Positions 18,587-28,112 are shown, counted from the first letter of the stretch. The stretch: DNA of 64,000 bases from VXLM01 sp965242665 (GCA_965242665.1 OZ251484.1:558001-622000), one strand, 5' to 3'. Translations and numbers: made by a program. The notes: a model not told the origin generated them from the sequence alone.

Positions 18587-19121
18587 GCAGGTTGACGCAC
18601 TTGACGCTATGGACGAACCAGCTGAGTGGGGAACATCCCTGGTGAGTTGGGGGGGCTGTCTAGCCTGACGCATCTGGCGATTCACACCAACAATTTCACT
18701 GGATGCTATCCTGCTGCGTGGAGGAGTGTGAGCAGTCTCCGAGGTGGTCTTCCGTACTGCAACTGACATTGATGAGGGAGACACGTTGTCGTACTCCATC
18801 TATTCGAGGGCATTCTCGATGTCTGCGGTCACGGGTGCGATCACGGTGGGGAGCGCGTTGGATTACAAGGCGAAGTGGCGGTACGCGCTGACGGTGCAGG
18901 TGAGCGACGGAGAGGGTGGGACAGCTACGGGATACCGGGTGTTACGCCGCCGTGCGCAGGTGGATGATGCGTTCGTATCCCTCGCAGATGTGGCTGCGTC
19001 TACTTCGATGTACGTGGATAGCAGAGATGTCGCTGCGGGCGCGAAGTACGTCTACCGCGTGGTGGCCGTGTACGACGGCGCGGATGGCGGTGACGCGCGC
19101 GTGGCCGTTACTACCCCGTAG
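18587..19121 (+). pseudogene. Decayed 3' continuation of the cadherin/LRR gene
   Basis: After the stop at 18586 the LRR pattern continues as GSLSRLTHLTLWTNQLSGE, then needs removal of one C (in GAACATCCCTGG) to read on through ELGGLSSLTHLAIHTNNFTG and the GCYPAAWRSV motif, which is also found at the end of the first LRR block. A deletion then joins this to the last part of a third cadherin domain (DIDEGDTLSY, KWRYALTVQVSDGEGG) and a fibronectin-like tail ending ARVAVTTP. At least one single-base insertion and one deletion are therefore needed to explain the sequence. It could be assembly error, but two separate lesions favour real decay. Confidence 0.7.
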
Positions 19122-19316
19122 CCGCCCACCCGTTGCCGATACCGCGAGTCGCTGACGCCGCGCTTGACGAGTCGGCCAGCGTTATCTCTGCCCCGGACCC
19201 GGATCAGCCTCGCTTCGACGTCCAAAGCAGGAGTTCCGGATAGAAGACCTAGACTGCGATACTACCTACCCGTGTCCAAATCCACCGACCACGAGTATCG
19301 CAGGTTTTGGTTGCGA

Positions 19317-19949
19317 TTAGATTCCAAGCATGTCCCCGTCTCGACGGGAGGTGAATGCGACCTTGCTTCCGTCTGGCGACCACGCGGGGGATGTATCCGG
19401 ATCGGAGTTGTTGGTGAGTTGTGTGATATTGGAACCGTCGGCGTTCATCACGTACAGTTCCAAGTCTCCATCGCTGTTGGAATGGAACGCAATTTTGCTT
19501 CCGTCCGGCGACCACGCGGGAAACAAGTCTCCGTCAGAGTTGTTGGTGAGTTGTGTGATGTTGGAACCGTCCGTGTTCATCACATAGATTTCGTCGTCCC
19601 CGTCTCGGTTGGAGGTAAATGCTATCTTGCTCCCGTCTGGCGACCACGCGGGGGATGCATCCCGATCGGAGTTGTCGGTGAGTTGACGGAGCCTCAAAGT
19701 TAGCGTCGGGGTGGGGATAGGCGTGTTGGTAGGGATGGGTGTGGTGGTGGGGAAGGGAGTGTAGGCGTTGGCTGGAGTTGGGGTGTGCGTCGGTGCACGG
19801 TCTCCGCACGCAATCAGGGCGATCTGGACGGCAAGCAGGAGTGTGACTGCCGCGACGGCTGTCAGCGATGCTGGCCTGGTTGTTCTGCTGCGAGGGGAGG
19901 GGGCGGCAGACGAATTGCGGTCGTGAGGTACTCGCGAGGCTCGGCGCAT
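19317..19949 (-). CDS. PD40/TolB-like beta-propeller lipoprotein 1
   Basis: A predicted lipoprotein of 210 residues. A charged N-terminus leads into a hydrophobic segment ending ALIACGD (lipobox Cys), then a PTPTP-type linker. Three PD40 blades follow, each with the motif SPAWSPDGSKIAFTS, then DGDDEIYVMN and DGSNITQLTNNSD. Full propellers need six or seven blades, so this protein is short and either incomplete or acts as an oligomer. The ATG at 19949 is preceded by AAAGGA and by a conserved extended -10 element. A close paralogue with the same upstream sequence is at 49947-50591. Confidence 0.72.
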   Translation of the reverse strand: MRRASRVPHDRNSSAAPSPRSRTTRPASLTAVAAVTLLLAVQIALIACGDRAPTHTPTPANAYTPFPTTTPIPTNTPIPTPTLTLRLRQLTDNSDRDASPAWSPDGSKIAFTSNRDGDDEIYVMNTDGSNITQLTNNSDGDLFPAWSPDGSKIAFHSNSDGDLELYVMNADGSNITQLTNNSDPDTSPAWSPDGSKVAFTSRRDGDMLGI

Positions 19950-19981
19950 GGTCGTAGGCAGGTCCTTTCGGAGGTTGAGGA

Positions 19982-19987
19982 AGTATA
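19982..19987 (-). promoter_or_regulatory. Extended -10 box (TGCTATACT) of PD40 gene 1
   Basis: On the minus strand TATACT is preceded by TGC and lies 33 bases before the start codon. The same box at the same distance precedes the paralogue (50624-50629), within about 45 shared bases. Confidence 0.5.
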
Positions 19988-20089
19988 GCACGTATCGGCG
20001 CAGGCCGCGCTCGGATCGTGCCGATCGGTTCCGTTTGGTTTATCCGCGGTGGAGGTATTTCTATGGACGCGCGTCGAATGTGGGGCTAG

Positions 20090-20216
20090 ATTCCCGCCTT
20101 CGCGGGAATGACGTAGACGGTGCGGGAATGACGTAGACGGTGTGAGAATGACGTAGACGGTGTGGGAATGACGTAGACGGTGTGGGAATGACGTGGGTAG
20201 GCGCGGGAATGACGGA
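20090..20216. repeat. REP palindrome followed by a tandem array of its 20-bp half-site unit
   Basis: A full palindrome (20090-20109, loop CTTC) runs into about five tandem 20-bp units of the form GCGGGAATGACGTAGACGGT, with small variations. The same unit is found in opposite orientation at 59812-60042. Confidence 0.8.
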
Positions 20217-20393
20217 GAGTTCAACCTACTGTGGACCGGGCGCAATCCATGTCGCAAAAGTAAACGGAACCGTCGAGCAGATGGGTCTGGCGCTCCTCAA
20301 GAGTGTACGGTAGAATACTCCTAGTCACATCAAATACCGGTTTGCTCGATCGAGCGCCAATGTACTCTCACGAAAGGCAGGTCTAGACTGAGA

Positions 20394-21152
20394 ATGCTCG
20401 GACTCCACGCGAACATCACGCTGTTTGTCACCATGTCATTGTTGCTATCCTTGGTGCTTGCCTGCGGCGGCAATGGCGATACCGACTCGACGGACGGGGA
20501 CTCTCCCCCGCCTCCAGCCGCGGCCGTGCAGTCGACCCCTCCACGGGAAACGCCAACGCCGGCCAAGCGCACCCAATGGGACGTCGCTCCTCCCATGCGG
20601 ATCGATGCCAGCAAGCAGTACTCCGCCATCTTCACGATGGAGCGAGGCGGAACCTTCGAAATCGAGCTCTTCGCGGACAAGGCTCCAAAAACCGTCAACA
20701 ACTTCGTGTTCCTCTCCCGAGAAGGCTTCTACGACGGATCGACTTTCCACCGCGTCATACCGGGTTTCATGGCGCAGGGGGGCGATCCGACCGGCACAGG
20801 AACCGGCGGGCCGGGATACCAGTTCGCTAACGAGTTCCATCCCGACCTGAGACACTCAGGCCCAGGCATCCTGGCAATGGCGAACAGCGGACGCGACACC
20901 AACGGCAGCCAGTTCTACATCACCTTCTCCGAGCAGCCCATACCCCGCCTTGACGGTCTTAATGCCGACGGCACGCCAAAGCCCTGTACTCCGCCCGGGA
21001 CACCCGCTGACTCCGCTGTATCCTGTCACAGCGTGTTCGGAGAAGTCGTTCGGGGGATGGACGTGGTTCTTGGCATCCGAGAGCGACAAGACCCTCAAAC
21101 GGCGAACTACCGGGGCGACGTGATTACGAGCATCGAGATCATCGAGAAGTAG
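20394..21152 (+). CDS. Exported cyclophilin-type peptidyl-prolyl isomerase (lipoprotein)
   Basis: Predicted to catalyse cis-trans isomerisation of proline bonds in proteins outside the cytoplasmic membrane. The signal peptide ends in LVLACGG (lipobox), followed by an Asp/Pro/Ala/Thr linker to about residue 68. The cyclophilin core is clear: FEIELFADKAPKTVNNFVFL, the catalytic FHRVIPGFMAQGGDP, and ILAMANSGRDTNGSQFYITF. An insertion between GLNADGTPK and VFGEVVRGMDVV carries two cysteines that might pair. Length is 252 residues. It faces the VWA-like gene and is separated from it by a strong hairpin. Confidence 0.92.
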   Translation: MLGLHANITLFVTMSLLLSLVLACGGNGDTDSTDGDSPPPPAAAVQSTPPRETPTPAKRTQWDVAPPMRIDASKQYSAIFTMERGGTFEIELFADKAPKTVNNFVFLSREGFYDGSTFHRVIPGFMAQGGDPTGTGTGGPGYQFANEFHPDLRHSGPGILAMANSGRDTNGSQFYITFSEQPIPRLDGLNADGTPKPCTPPGTPADSAVSCHSVFGEVVRGMDVVLGIRERQDPQTANYRGDVITSIEIIEK

Positions 21153-21193
21153 CGACTAGAACCACTGCCGCCAACTGCACTCACCGCTCGACC

Positions 21194-21225
21194 GCGGGGG
21201 CAAATTCATCGCGATTTGCCCCCGC
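21194..21225. terminator. Strong hairpin between convergent genes
   Basis: A perfect 12-bp stem (GCGGGGGCAAAT / ATTTGCCCCCGC) with an 8-base loop lies between the stops of the cyclophilin gene (+) and the VWA-like gene (-). No long T run follows on either strand, so its efficiency as an intrinsic terminator is uncertain; it could serve both directions. Confidence 0.65.
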
Positions 21226-21236
21226 AAAACTCTGTG

Positions 21237-23411
21237 CTAATCCCCCTCGGCAAACCCAGTCGCAGGCTTGGGTGCGCTGAGGAATGTATACAGCCTACCC
21301 CCGGCTCCGATCCACGCCTTGTCGTTGATGGTCGCGCTGTCGATCAGCGGCTGGTTGTTCACCCGCACGGATGGACGATCGTCGAAGCTCCTCACGTTGA
21401 CGCGGTCACGCATGAAGTGGAAGACCAATCCTTCGAGGCCGGGCACGTTCAACTCGCTGCCGCGTATCAAGCTCTTGTAGAAGAATTGCAACATCGGGCG
21501 TCGCTTGACCTTGGAAAAGTCGACGACCTCGTCGTCTTCGTCCGTATAGAGGTAGCCAAACGGAGACGGCCTCGTCATGAAGAACGCCGCCACTACCCCG
21601 ACGATGACGACGGCCAAGGATCCGAGCCCCGCGGCAAGCCAAGGGAATTGCGACTGCGAATCCGGAGAAATTGGAATGCCGGAGACCACCGGCGCCGCCG
21701 GCTCACCGACTGGCTCTGGAATAGAGGAGGCCTCTGCTGGCTCGGCCGCCATAGGCGCAGAAGGCACAGGCAACGCAGGCGCCACTCCCTTCGCGCTGAG
21801 CGCCAAGCTCGAAGTATCCACATACGTGCGCCCGCCGTACTCGAGCTCGAGGACGAACTGGAGCGTATGAGCGCCGCCCTCTTCGGGCGTGAAGAGCGCG
21901 TCGTACTGCGATGCCGGACCGTCGCCGTACAACCGCTGCGGAACCAACTCGACATTCCCTTGCTCGCCGGTCGGAGACACGATCGCCACAGTGACCGCTC
22001 CCGGATCCACCGTATACGGTCCGCCGTCGACATGCACCGATACCGTCCCCACCCTCGTGGCCTCGCCCACTTCCAAATCGCTCACGGACGCAGCCTCGAA
22101 ATGGAATGATGGGAAGACCAGCGCGTCGAATGCGCTGTTGGACGTAATCTTGTGGCCGAACTCATTCCACGAGAGCTCCAACTTGACATCATAGGAACCC
22201 TCGGACTCGATTGGTGGAAGATTGAACGTATAGTAGCCGTCGCCAGCCTCCGAATCCCCATGAGTGCCGTCGTCCAACAACTCATACGTCCTCACCGACG
22301 AGTCCGGCCCGGTGATTTCCGCGAACATCCGCGCGCCCTCCAGAACCACCGTCCGGCCCCCATCCGCGGCATACCCCATGATGCTGCTCGACCTGCCGAC
22401 TGGCAAGGGAGAGAGCATCCGAAGAACGAGGTCGTAGCGACTGCTGCTCCGCCCCCAGACCGAGACTCCCCCATCGACGCCGGCCGCATCCACCCGCCAC
22501 TCACCCGGCTCCGGATTCATGAGTCTCCAGATGACGAGATTTCCCGTCTCTACGACAAGGTGATGCGCGGCCGGACCGCCGGAAGAGACCTCCAGTCCAT
22601 CCGGGTCGGTAAGTCGGAAAGACTCTGCGCCTCCTCCATTGAAGAAGAACAACATCGTCTCTTCCGTACCAGGCGTTATGTTCAAACTCGCACTGAACGT
22701 TTCTGATTCGTTTGAGGTTTGGGCGCCGATTTCGGTAAGGTCGTCCCCAGATGCGCCACTTGACAAGTAGTCTGCCAAGCCCTTCAAGTCCGAACCAGAG
22801 GCGAGGCTGAATACCCTGCCCCCGGTTGCTCCAGATACGCCGCTCAGGAACTGCTCGACCGCTTGGTCGCCGGCCCGAAGCCGAAGGCCGTGAATCGTCC
22901 AATTCTGTTCCGCGATTCGGGCCAGGAGGGGCGCTGCGGTGTACGAGAGCGCGTCATATCCGCGGTCTGCTGCGCTACTTCCCAGCGCCAAGTATATCGT
23001 GGAGCCGGCCGGCGCTCCGTATCTCGCCAAGATCGACCGCGCTTCGTCGAGCGCCTCCGGAATCGATTGGGGCATGACCGCCCCATCCTCCCTCATGCGG
23101 GCCGCGACCTCGCTTTGCCTGCTGCTGAAATCGACATCCGAAACCCGGAACGGCCCAACGGGTTCTCCCGCCTGCTGGGTGTCGACGAATACGATGTCTG
23201 TATCTCTTTGAAGCGTGGCGGCCAGCCCTATGAAGGACAACGTCAGGGGAATGGCATCCTCCATCTGGCGCGCGGCAGACGAGTCCACGACGATGACAGC
23301 CATCTCCGACTGCGGACCTGCTTCCGCGGACGCGGGGATCCAGCCCCGCGGCACCCCCAACAAGACAGCCGCAACTGCGGCCCCAACAAGAACGAACGTC
23401 GATCGGCGCAT
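21237..23411 (-). CDS. Membrane-anchored VWA-like protein with choice-of-anchor-type domain and C-terminal cytoplasmic module
   Basis: A 724-residue protein with a signal segment (residues 8-30), a von Willebrand A-like domain (MAVIVVDSSAARQ, then a serine/aspartate-containing loop), a domain whose segment LLDDGTHGDSEAGDGYYTF matches the calcium-loop style of the choice-of-anchor X region, a further Ig-like strand region and a Pro/Ala linker. A single membrane helix (about 585-607, LAAGLGSLAVVIVGVVAAFF) follows, then a cytoplasmic tail with VRVNNQPLI and DKAWIGAGGRLYTF that resembles an FHA-like beta sandwich. Domain names beyond VWA are tentative. GGAGGT six bases before the ATG at 23411 decides the start. 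Confidence 0.72.
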   Translation of the reverse strand: MRRSTFVLVGAAVAAVLLGVPRGWIPASAEAGPQSEMAVIVVDSSAARQMEDAIPLTLSFIGLAATLQRDTDIVFVDTQQAGEPVGPFRVSDVDFSSRQSEVAARMREDGAVMPQSIPEALDEARSILARYGAPAGSTIYLALGSSAADRGYDALSYTAAPLLARIAEQNWTIHGLRLRAGDQAVEQFLSGVSGATGGRVFSLASGSDLKGLADYLSSGASGDDLTEIGAQTSNESETFSASLNITPGTEETMLFFFNGGGAESFRLTDPDGLEVSSGGPAAHHLVVETGNLVIWRLMNPEPGEWRVDAAGVDGGVSVWGRSSSRYDLVLRMLSPLPVGRSSSIMGYAADGGRTVVLEGARMFAEITGPDSSVRTYELLDDGTHGDSEAGDGYYTFNLPPIESEGSYDVKLELSWNEFGHKITSNSAFDALVFPSFHFEAASVSDLEVGEATRVGTVSVHVDGGPYTVDPGAVTVAIVSPTGEQGNVELVPQRLYGDGPASQYDALFTPEEGGAHTLQFVLELEYGGRTYVDTSSLALSAKGVAPALPVPSAPMAAEPAEASSIPEPVGEPAAPVVSGIPISPDSQSQFPWLAAGLGSLAVVIVGVVAAFFMTRPSPFGYLYTDEDDEVVDFSKVKRRPMLQFFYKSLIRGSELNVPGLEGLVFHFMRDRVNVRSFDDRPSVRVNNQPLIDSATINDKAWIGAGGRLYTFLSAPKPATGFAEGD

Positions 23412-23432
23412 GACGATACCTCCACTATATGA

Positions 23433-23462
23433 AGTATAAGAGTTATTTGAGAATATTATCAA
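23433..23462 (-). promoter_or_regulatory. Promoter of the VWA-like gene
   Basis: On the minus strand TTGATA (23462-23457) and TATACT (23438-23433) are 18 bases apart in a strikingly AT-rich stretch, 22 bases before the start codon. Confidence 0.65.
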
Positions 23463-24174
23463 GATGCTGCGGAGCCATGATATGAGATATTCCGGACATC
23501 TGGCGTCTCCCACTAGTAACCTCAACGCCCGCCCGCGGACAAGCGAGAAGGCTCCGAAGCGGTTCCGTTCGATCTGTTGGCATGACGGCGCGGAGACCGC
23601 AATTCCAAGGGATGTGTCCAATCCGCCGTGGACTGGGTGCAAGCCGTGCCGAGAGAAATCCAACGGAACGCCGTTGCCCCTCGCGCGTGTGCGCACGCGC
23701 GGGCACGAGTTTTCGTTGTGGTTCGTCGAACCCTGTCGCTTTCTGTAGAATTTTGCCGAATTTTGCTGACCGCGAGTTTGGCATCGTCTCTTGGCGCGCG
23801 CGGCGATTTGGGAGTGGAATGACAGGTTGACGGTTTCGGGCGCGGAGTGAGGCGGTCGGGAGTTCGCATGTTTCGCACTTGGGGTTGTCTCCTCTAGGTA
23901 TGGTTCGACGGAGTCGTCATAGTTCCAGAGTAGTATGTGTGTTCTGTTTTGTCAAATACGATTCGGGCGGTTCGATGGGTCTGTGCAGGTATCGCTGTGG
24001 CTGCGCGGCGGACTCGATGGGGTGGAATCCCGCTGCCGCGCAGCCGTTTCCTTGGAGGGCGGCACTCTCACACGACTCCCCAAGCGCCGCAACGCTGCAA
24101 AGTCGAATCAGTGTTGGCCGATACGGCGCGCGGAATATGGCCGCGCGCCGCGGGCGAGAGAGCGCCGGGTCGCT
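23463..24174. other. 712-base intergenic region with one copy of a promoter-bearing dispersed repeat
   Basis: No convincing gene is present. On the minus strand, 23955-23690 holds TTGACA (23955-23950), 17 bases, TACTCT (23932-23927), then an ATG and, further on, CGAAAACTCGTG followed by alternating CGCGCG sequence. The same order of elements occurs on the plus strand at 45549-45770. The region 23961-24174 shows nothing recognisable. Confidence 0.5.
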
Positions 24175-24657
24175 TCATGCCTCCCGGTACTTCTTGCCGC
24201 GCGCACGGACGGAGTCGAGCAGCGTTGGGTCGAACGGTTCGATTTCGTAGCCGTTCGGCTGCGGAGCGGAGACTGGCAGCCCCTTTGCATCGAGCACCGC
24301 CGGGTTGGTGTAGTACCCTGCGTATAAATCCCGAATCAGAGCGGCGAAGAACCGAGCGTGCTGCGACTCCACCTCTCGCAGCACATCTGCCTTCTGGGAA
24401 TCCGACAGATCGACGAATCCCGTCCCATGACGGCGGCCGCTGTTCGCCTCGATAGCCTTCAGTCCGCCAATCAAGACTGCCCTCGACGTGGGCGCGATTC
24501 CCGCTATCCTCTCGACGTGCTCTGCGGCCCCCGCATCGCCCGCGCCTGGAACGCCGTCTCCCAAAGGTATGAGCTGGTCGACGACGTCCGTCAGCAGCTT
24601 CCGCTGCTGCGGAGACAGGAATAGACTGTGTTCGTGCGCTCGATCGTTGGGCGTCAT
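24175..24657 (-). CDS. Gluconate 2-dehydrogenase subunit 3-like small subunit
   Basis: A 160-residue protein of the gluconate_2-dh3 family, the small subunit that accompanies membrane-associated GMC-type flavin dehydrogenases. Visible family features are FLSPQQRKLLTDVVDQLIPL at the start, the HARFFAALIRDLYAGYYT segment and a tail with PQPNGYEIEPFDP. It starts eight bases after the stop of the GMC oxidoreductase gene and certainly shares its mRNA. No Tat signal is visible, in contrast to many family members. An upstream in-frame ATG lies inside the GMC gene and is rejected. Confidence 0.85.
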   Translation of the reverse strand: MTPNDRAHEHSLFLSPQQRKLLTDVVDQLIPLGDGVPGAGDAGAAEHVERIAGIAPTSRAVLIGGLKAIEANSGRRHGTGFVDLSDSQKADVLREVESQHARFFAALIRDLYAGYYTNPAVLDAKGLPVSAPQPNGYEIEPFDPTLLDSVRARGKKYREA

Positions 24658-24665
24658 GGCGTTCT

Positions 24666-26279
24666 TCACCGTGTCAAGTTGCGCGCGTTTTGCTTGACGA
24701 ACTCTGCCGTCCGCAGCGCAAGAGCCTGAATGGTCGACGTCGGATTGACCGCGCCGCTCGTGACGAACAAGCTGCCGTCGATTACGAATAGGTTCTTCAC
24801 GTCGTGCGCCCGTCCAAACCCGTCCACGACAGAAGCCTGCGGATCGGAACCCATGCGCGCAGTTCCCAACAGATGCCAACCGGCGCCCTGCAACAGGCGA
24901 TTGGACAAGGCGCGTACGGCGCCCGCCGCATTCATGACGTCCTCCATCCGAGCGACGGCGTCAGCCATCATCTCGATGGAATTGTCGCTCATGGTGTAGT
25001 TGACTTTCGGGGCCGGGATGCCGTGTCCGTCGGTCAAATTGGGGTCGAGCACGACTTCGTTATGCGGTTCTGGCAGATCCTCCCCGAGCGCCGCCAGCGG
25101 AACGATCTTGCCAAAGCGCGCATCGAACGAATCATGGTGAGCAGACCCCCAAGGGATCGGCTGCTCCAATGGTCCTCCAAGTGCGGTGTTTACCGGGCCC
25201 AGTTGACGGTTGGATTGCAGCTGGTACCCGCGCACGAACCCGCGCGACGCATTGGTCTCGCAGTGCTCATAACTGGTGATCGAGCACGCGAGAGGCCCTT
25301 TGTGCGCCTCGAGGTCCACGTCGAAGATCCCGACGGTCGCCGCAACTGGATGGAACATCAAATTCTTGCCCACGAGACCGCTGCCGTTTGCCAGTCCGTC
25401 CGGGAAGAGTGCGGAGCGGGAGTTGAGGAGTAGCCTTGGCGTTCCAATTCCGTTGGCCGCCATGACGACGACCCTCGCCTTCTGGCGCTGAACCGCGCCG
25501 TGTGCGTCGTAATAGACGGCGCCGTTCGCCAGACCGTCCGATCCAACTGTTATCTCTGCAACGCGCGCGCCGGTCTTCAATACTGCGCCGCTCGAGATTG
25601 CCTTTGGCCAATACGTCACGTCCGCGCTGGACTTTGCCTTTACCGAGCATCCGGTGACGCACGGGCCGCCGTATGTGCAGGCAGGGCGGCCATCATAGGG
25701 GGCGGAGTTGATAGCGCTCTCTGCAGGCCACCAGTGCCAACCCAGTCGTTCGAAGCCCTCGACTAACTTGTTGCCTTGCTTGCCTATCGCAAGTGGAGGG
25801 GTCTGACGAGGGGGCATCGGAGGGTAGGCGGGGTTGCCCGCCAAGCCTGCTACGCCAGTCATCCGATCGTTCAAGTCGAAGAACGGTTCAAGGTCGTAAT
25901 ACGTCAACGGCCAGTCGTCTGCTACGCCGTCGAGCGTCTTGACGCGAAAGTCGGATGGTCTCATACGCGGGAAATGCGCGCCCCAATGAACTGCGCTTCC
26001 TCCAACCGCGTTGTACATGAACGGGGTGATCGGCGTGTCCTCCGTGTTGACCGGATAGTCCTCGGGCAACCCGCGCACATTCGGGTCGAAGTGATAATCG
26101 GAGTAGAGATGGAGCTCCCAATCCGCATGGGTGGAAGGATACAGACTCGGTATCGGCCAGCTGCCCTGTTCAAGGCACATCACGCCGATGCCCGCGGAGG
26201 CGAGGCTCCATGTGAACGCGCCGCCGGACATACCCGCGCCAATGACCAAGACGTCGACGATGTCAGTTCTTTCGGACAC
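24666..26279 (-). CDS. GMC-family FAD-dependent oxidoreductase
   Basis: Large catalytic subunit of a flavin-dependent sugar or alcohol dehydrogenase. The FAD-binding Rossmann motif (VDVLVIGAGMSGG) is at residues 8-20, a GMC signature is at YNAVGGSAVHWGAHFPRM, and a substrate domain follows. The C-terminal catalytic block has GAGWHLLGTARMGSDPQ (active-site His) and FVIDGSLFVTSGAVNPT, where the second catalytic position is Asn. A small Cys cluster (CTYGGPCVTGC) is typical of the gluconate/sorbitol dehydrogenase branch. GTG start at 26279 with AGGAG eight bases upstream; 537 residues. The partner small subunit follows; no cytochrome c subunit is present nearby. Confidence 0.9.
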   Translation of the reverse strand: MSERTDIVDVLVIGAGMSGGAFTWSLASAGIGVMCLEQGSWPIPSLYPSTHADWELHLYSDYHFDPNVRGLPEDYPVNTEDTPITPFMYNAVGGSAVHWGAHFPRMRPSDFRVKTLDGVADDWPLTYYDLEPFFDLNDRMTGVAGLAGNPAYPPMPPRQTPPLAIGKQGNKLVEGFERLGWHWWPAESAINSAPYDGRPACTYGGPCVTGCSVKAKSSADVTYWPKAISSGAVLKTGARVAEITVGSDGLANGAVYYDAHGAVQRQKARVVVMAANGIGTPRLLLNSRSALFPDGLANGSGLVGKNLMFHPVAATVGIFDVDLEAHKGPLACSITSYEHCETNASRGFVRGYQLQSNRQLGPVNTALGGPLEQPIPWGSAHHDSFDARFGKIVPLAALGEDLPEPHNEVVLDPNLTDGHGIPAPKVNYTMSDNSIEMMADAVARMEDVMNAAGAVRALSNRLLQGAGWHLLGTARMGSDPQASVVDGFGRAHDVKNLFVIDGSLFVTSGAVNPTSTIQALALRTAEFVKQNARNLTR

Positions 26280-26448
26280 AGATGCGGCTCCTAGTCGATT
26301 GGGCGTAGTCTATGAGCGCTGTGCTGGTATGTCAATCCACGGACGGCTTGCGCGGCCAGCTGCCTGTAATCCTCTGCTCCAATGAAGTAAGGCCGCGAGT
26401 CTGATTCCGTTGCCATACGAGTGTGTGTGTGATTCAATATGATACGCC

Positions 26449-28074
26449 ATGCACAACACGCTCTACTACGGTGACAATCTGCCAGTTCTGCGAGAGCATC
26501 TCGACGACGAGTCGGCCGACCTCGTCTATCTCGATCCGCCATTCAACTCGAACGCCAACTATAACGTCCTGTTCAAGGAACAGTCTGGAGAGGAGTCCCC
26601 CGCGCAGATCAGGGCGTTCACCGATACTTGGCAGTGGACGCAGGAGACCGAGCGCGCCTATGAGCAAGAGATCATCTTGAACTCGGACACCCCCGCCAAC
26701 GTCAAAGACATGGTCTCCGCCTTCCGCCAGTTCATCGGAAGGAACAGGATGATGGCGTACCTAGTCATGATGACCCCCCGCCTTGTAGAGCTCCGCCGCA
26801 TCCTCAAGCCCACCGGCAGCATCTACCTCCACTGCGACCCAACCGCGAGTCACTATCTGAAGATACTGATGGACATGATCTTCGGGACGCAGAACTTCAA
26901 GAATGAAATTATATGGAAGCGTTCGTCTGCCCACAGCGACGCAAAGGCTTTGGGAAGCACTCATGACATCATTCTCCTCTATGCGAAAGACTGGTCATCG
27001 TTCACTTGGAACAAGCAATATCAAGCGTATGATTCCGAGTACGTAAAGGCGCACTATCGCTACAAAACCGAGGACGGGCGCATATATCGTACCGACAACT
27101 TGACAGCCACGGGCTTGAGCGGCGGCGGATACGAATATGAGTGGAACGGTGTTACACGTATCTGGCGCTCCCCCATTGAGACGATGGAACGTCTACACAA
27201 AGAAGGCAGGATACGGTACACCCGCAACGGCGTCGCAGAGTACATACGCTACCTCGACGAAATGCCAGGGGTGCCGCTCCAAGACATATGGGCGGACATT
27301 CCGCCTATCAATTCTCAAGCAAAGGAACGACTCGGCTACCCAACGCAAAAGCCCTTGGCTCTCCTCAACCGCATCATCCGATCGTCTTCCAACGAGGGCG
27401 AAGTTGTCCTCGACCCGTTCTGCGGGTGCGGCACAACCGTAGAAGCGGCTGAAAACCTCGGACGACGCTGGGTCGGCATCGACATTACCCACCTCGCCGT
27501 CGCCACAATGAAGAACCGAATCAAGACTGCCTTCGACCTCCTGCCGGGAAAGGACTACCAGGTCATCGGAGAGCCCGCCGACGTAGGCAGCGCCCGCGCC
27601 TTGGCGGAGCAAGACCGCTATCAATTCCAATACTGGGCCGTCTCCCTCTTGGAAGCCGCCCCTGTTGATCAGACCAAGAAGGGGGCAGACAAGGGCATCG
27701 ACGGGGTAGTCCACTTCATCAACGGACAGCGCCGCTCCACGAAGAAGGCTATCGTCCAAGTCAAGAGCGGCAAGGTTTCATCCCCCCACATCCGCGACCT
27801 GAAAGGCACGGTAGAACGAGAGAAGGCCGCGATTGGGTTGTTCATCACCCTCGAAGAGCCGACCAGGGCCATGAGCGAGGAAGCCGTCAGCGCGGGGTTC
27901 TATCACTCCGACCTCTGGCAAAGAGACTACCCCAAGATACAGATACGCACTATCGCGGACTTGCTCGAAGGGAGGAATTTCGACATCCCGCCGCATTCGT
28001 CGATGTATCAGCCGGCCCAGCGAGTCCAACGCTCGAAAGGACTCCAAACAACCCTCGAAGATACCGCTCCCTGA
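26449..28074 (+). CDS. DNA methyltransferase fused to an Mrr-like restriction nuclease domain
   Basis: N-terminal beta-class DNA methyltransferase: DPPF near residue 26, HCDPTASHYLK in the middle, and the AdoMet loop DPFCGCGTT near 323. After about residue 375 comes a nuclease-like domain with YWAVSLLEAAP, DKGIDGVVHF and AIVQVKSGKVSS, the D...(Q)xK arrangement of Mrr-type PD-(D/E)xK enzymes. One polypeptide may therefore both modify and cut DNA; whether it cuts unmodified or modified sites is not deducible. It is 541 residues long, stands alone, and diverges from the GMC operon. It is a distant relative of the three HNH-fused methyltransferases in this window. Confidence 0.85.
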   Translation: MHNTLYYGDNLPVLREHLDDESADLVYLDPPFNSNANYNVLFKEQSGEESPAQIRAFTDTWQWTQETERAYEQEIILNSDTPANVKDMVSAFRQFIGRNRMMAYLVMMTPRLVELRRILKPTGSIYLHCDPTASHYLKILMDMIFGTQNFKNEIIWKRSSAHSDAKALGSTHDIILLYAKDWSSFTWNKQYQAYDSEYVKAHYRYKTEDGRIYRTDNLTATGLSGGGYEYEWNGVTRIWRSPIETMERLHKEGRIRYTRNGVAEYIRYLDEMPGVPLQDIWADIPPINSQAKERLGYPTQKPLALLNRIIRSSSNEGEVVLDPFCGCGTTVEAAENLGRRWVGIDITHLAVATMKNRIKTAFDLLPGKDYQVIGEPADVGSARALAEQDRYQFQYWAVSLLEAAPVDQTKKGADKGIDGVVHFINGQRRSTKKAIVQVKSGKVSSPHIRDLKGTVEREKAAIGLFITLEEPTRAMSEEAVSAGFYHSDLWQRDYPKIQIRTIADLLEGRNFDIPPHSSMYQPAQRVQRSKGLQTTLEDTAP

Positions 28075-28112
28075 ATACTTCCAAGTGGCGGTTCTCGACG
28101 AGAGTATCTAGT

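Noticed and set aside
23443..23784. A 113-codon minus-strand frame upstream of the VWA-like gene
   Set aside because: It overlaps the AT-rich promoter of that gene and part of a dispersed repeat and has no family features.
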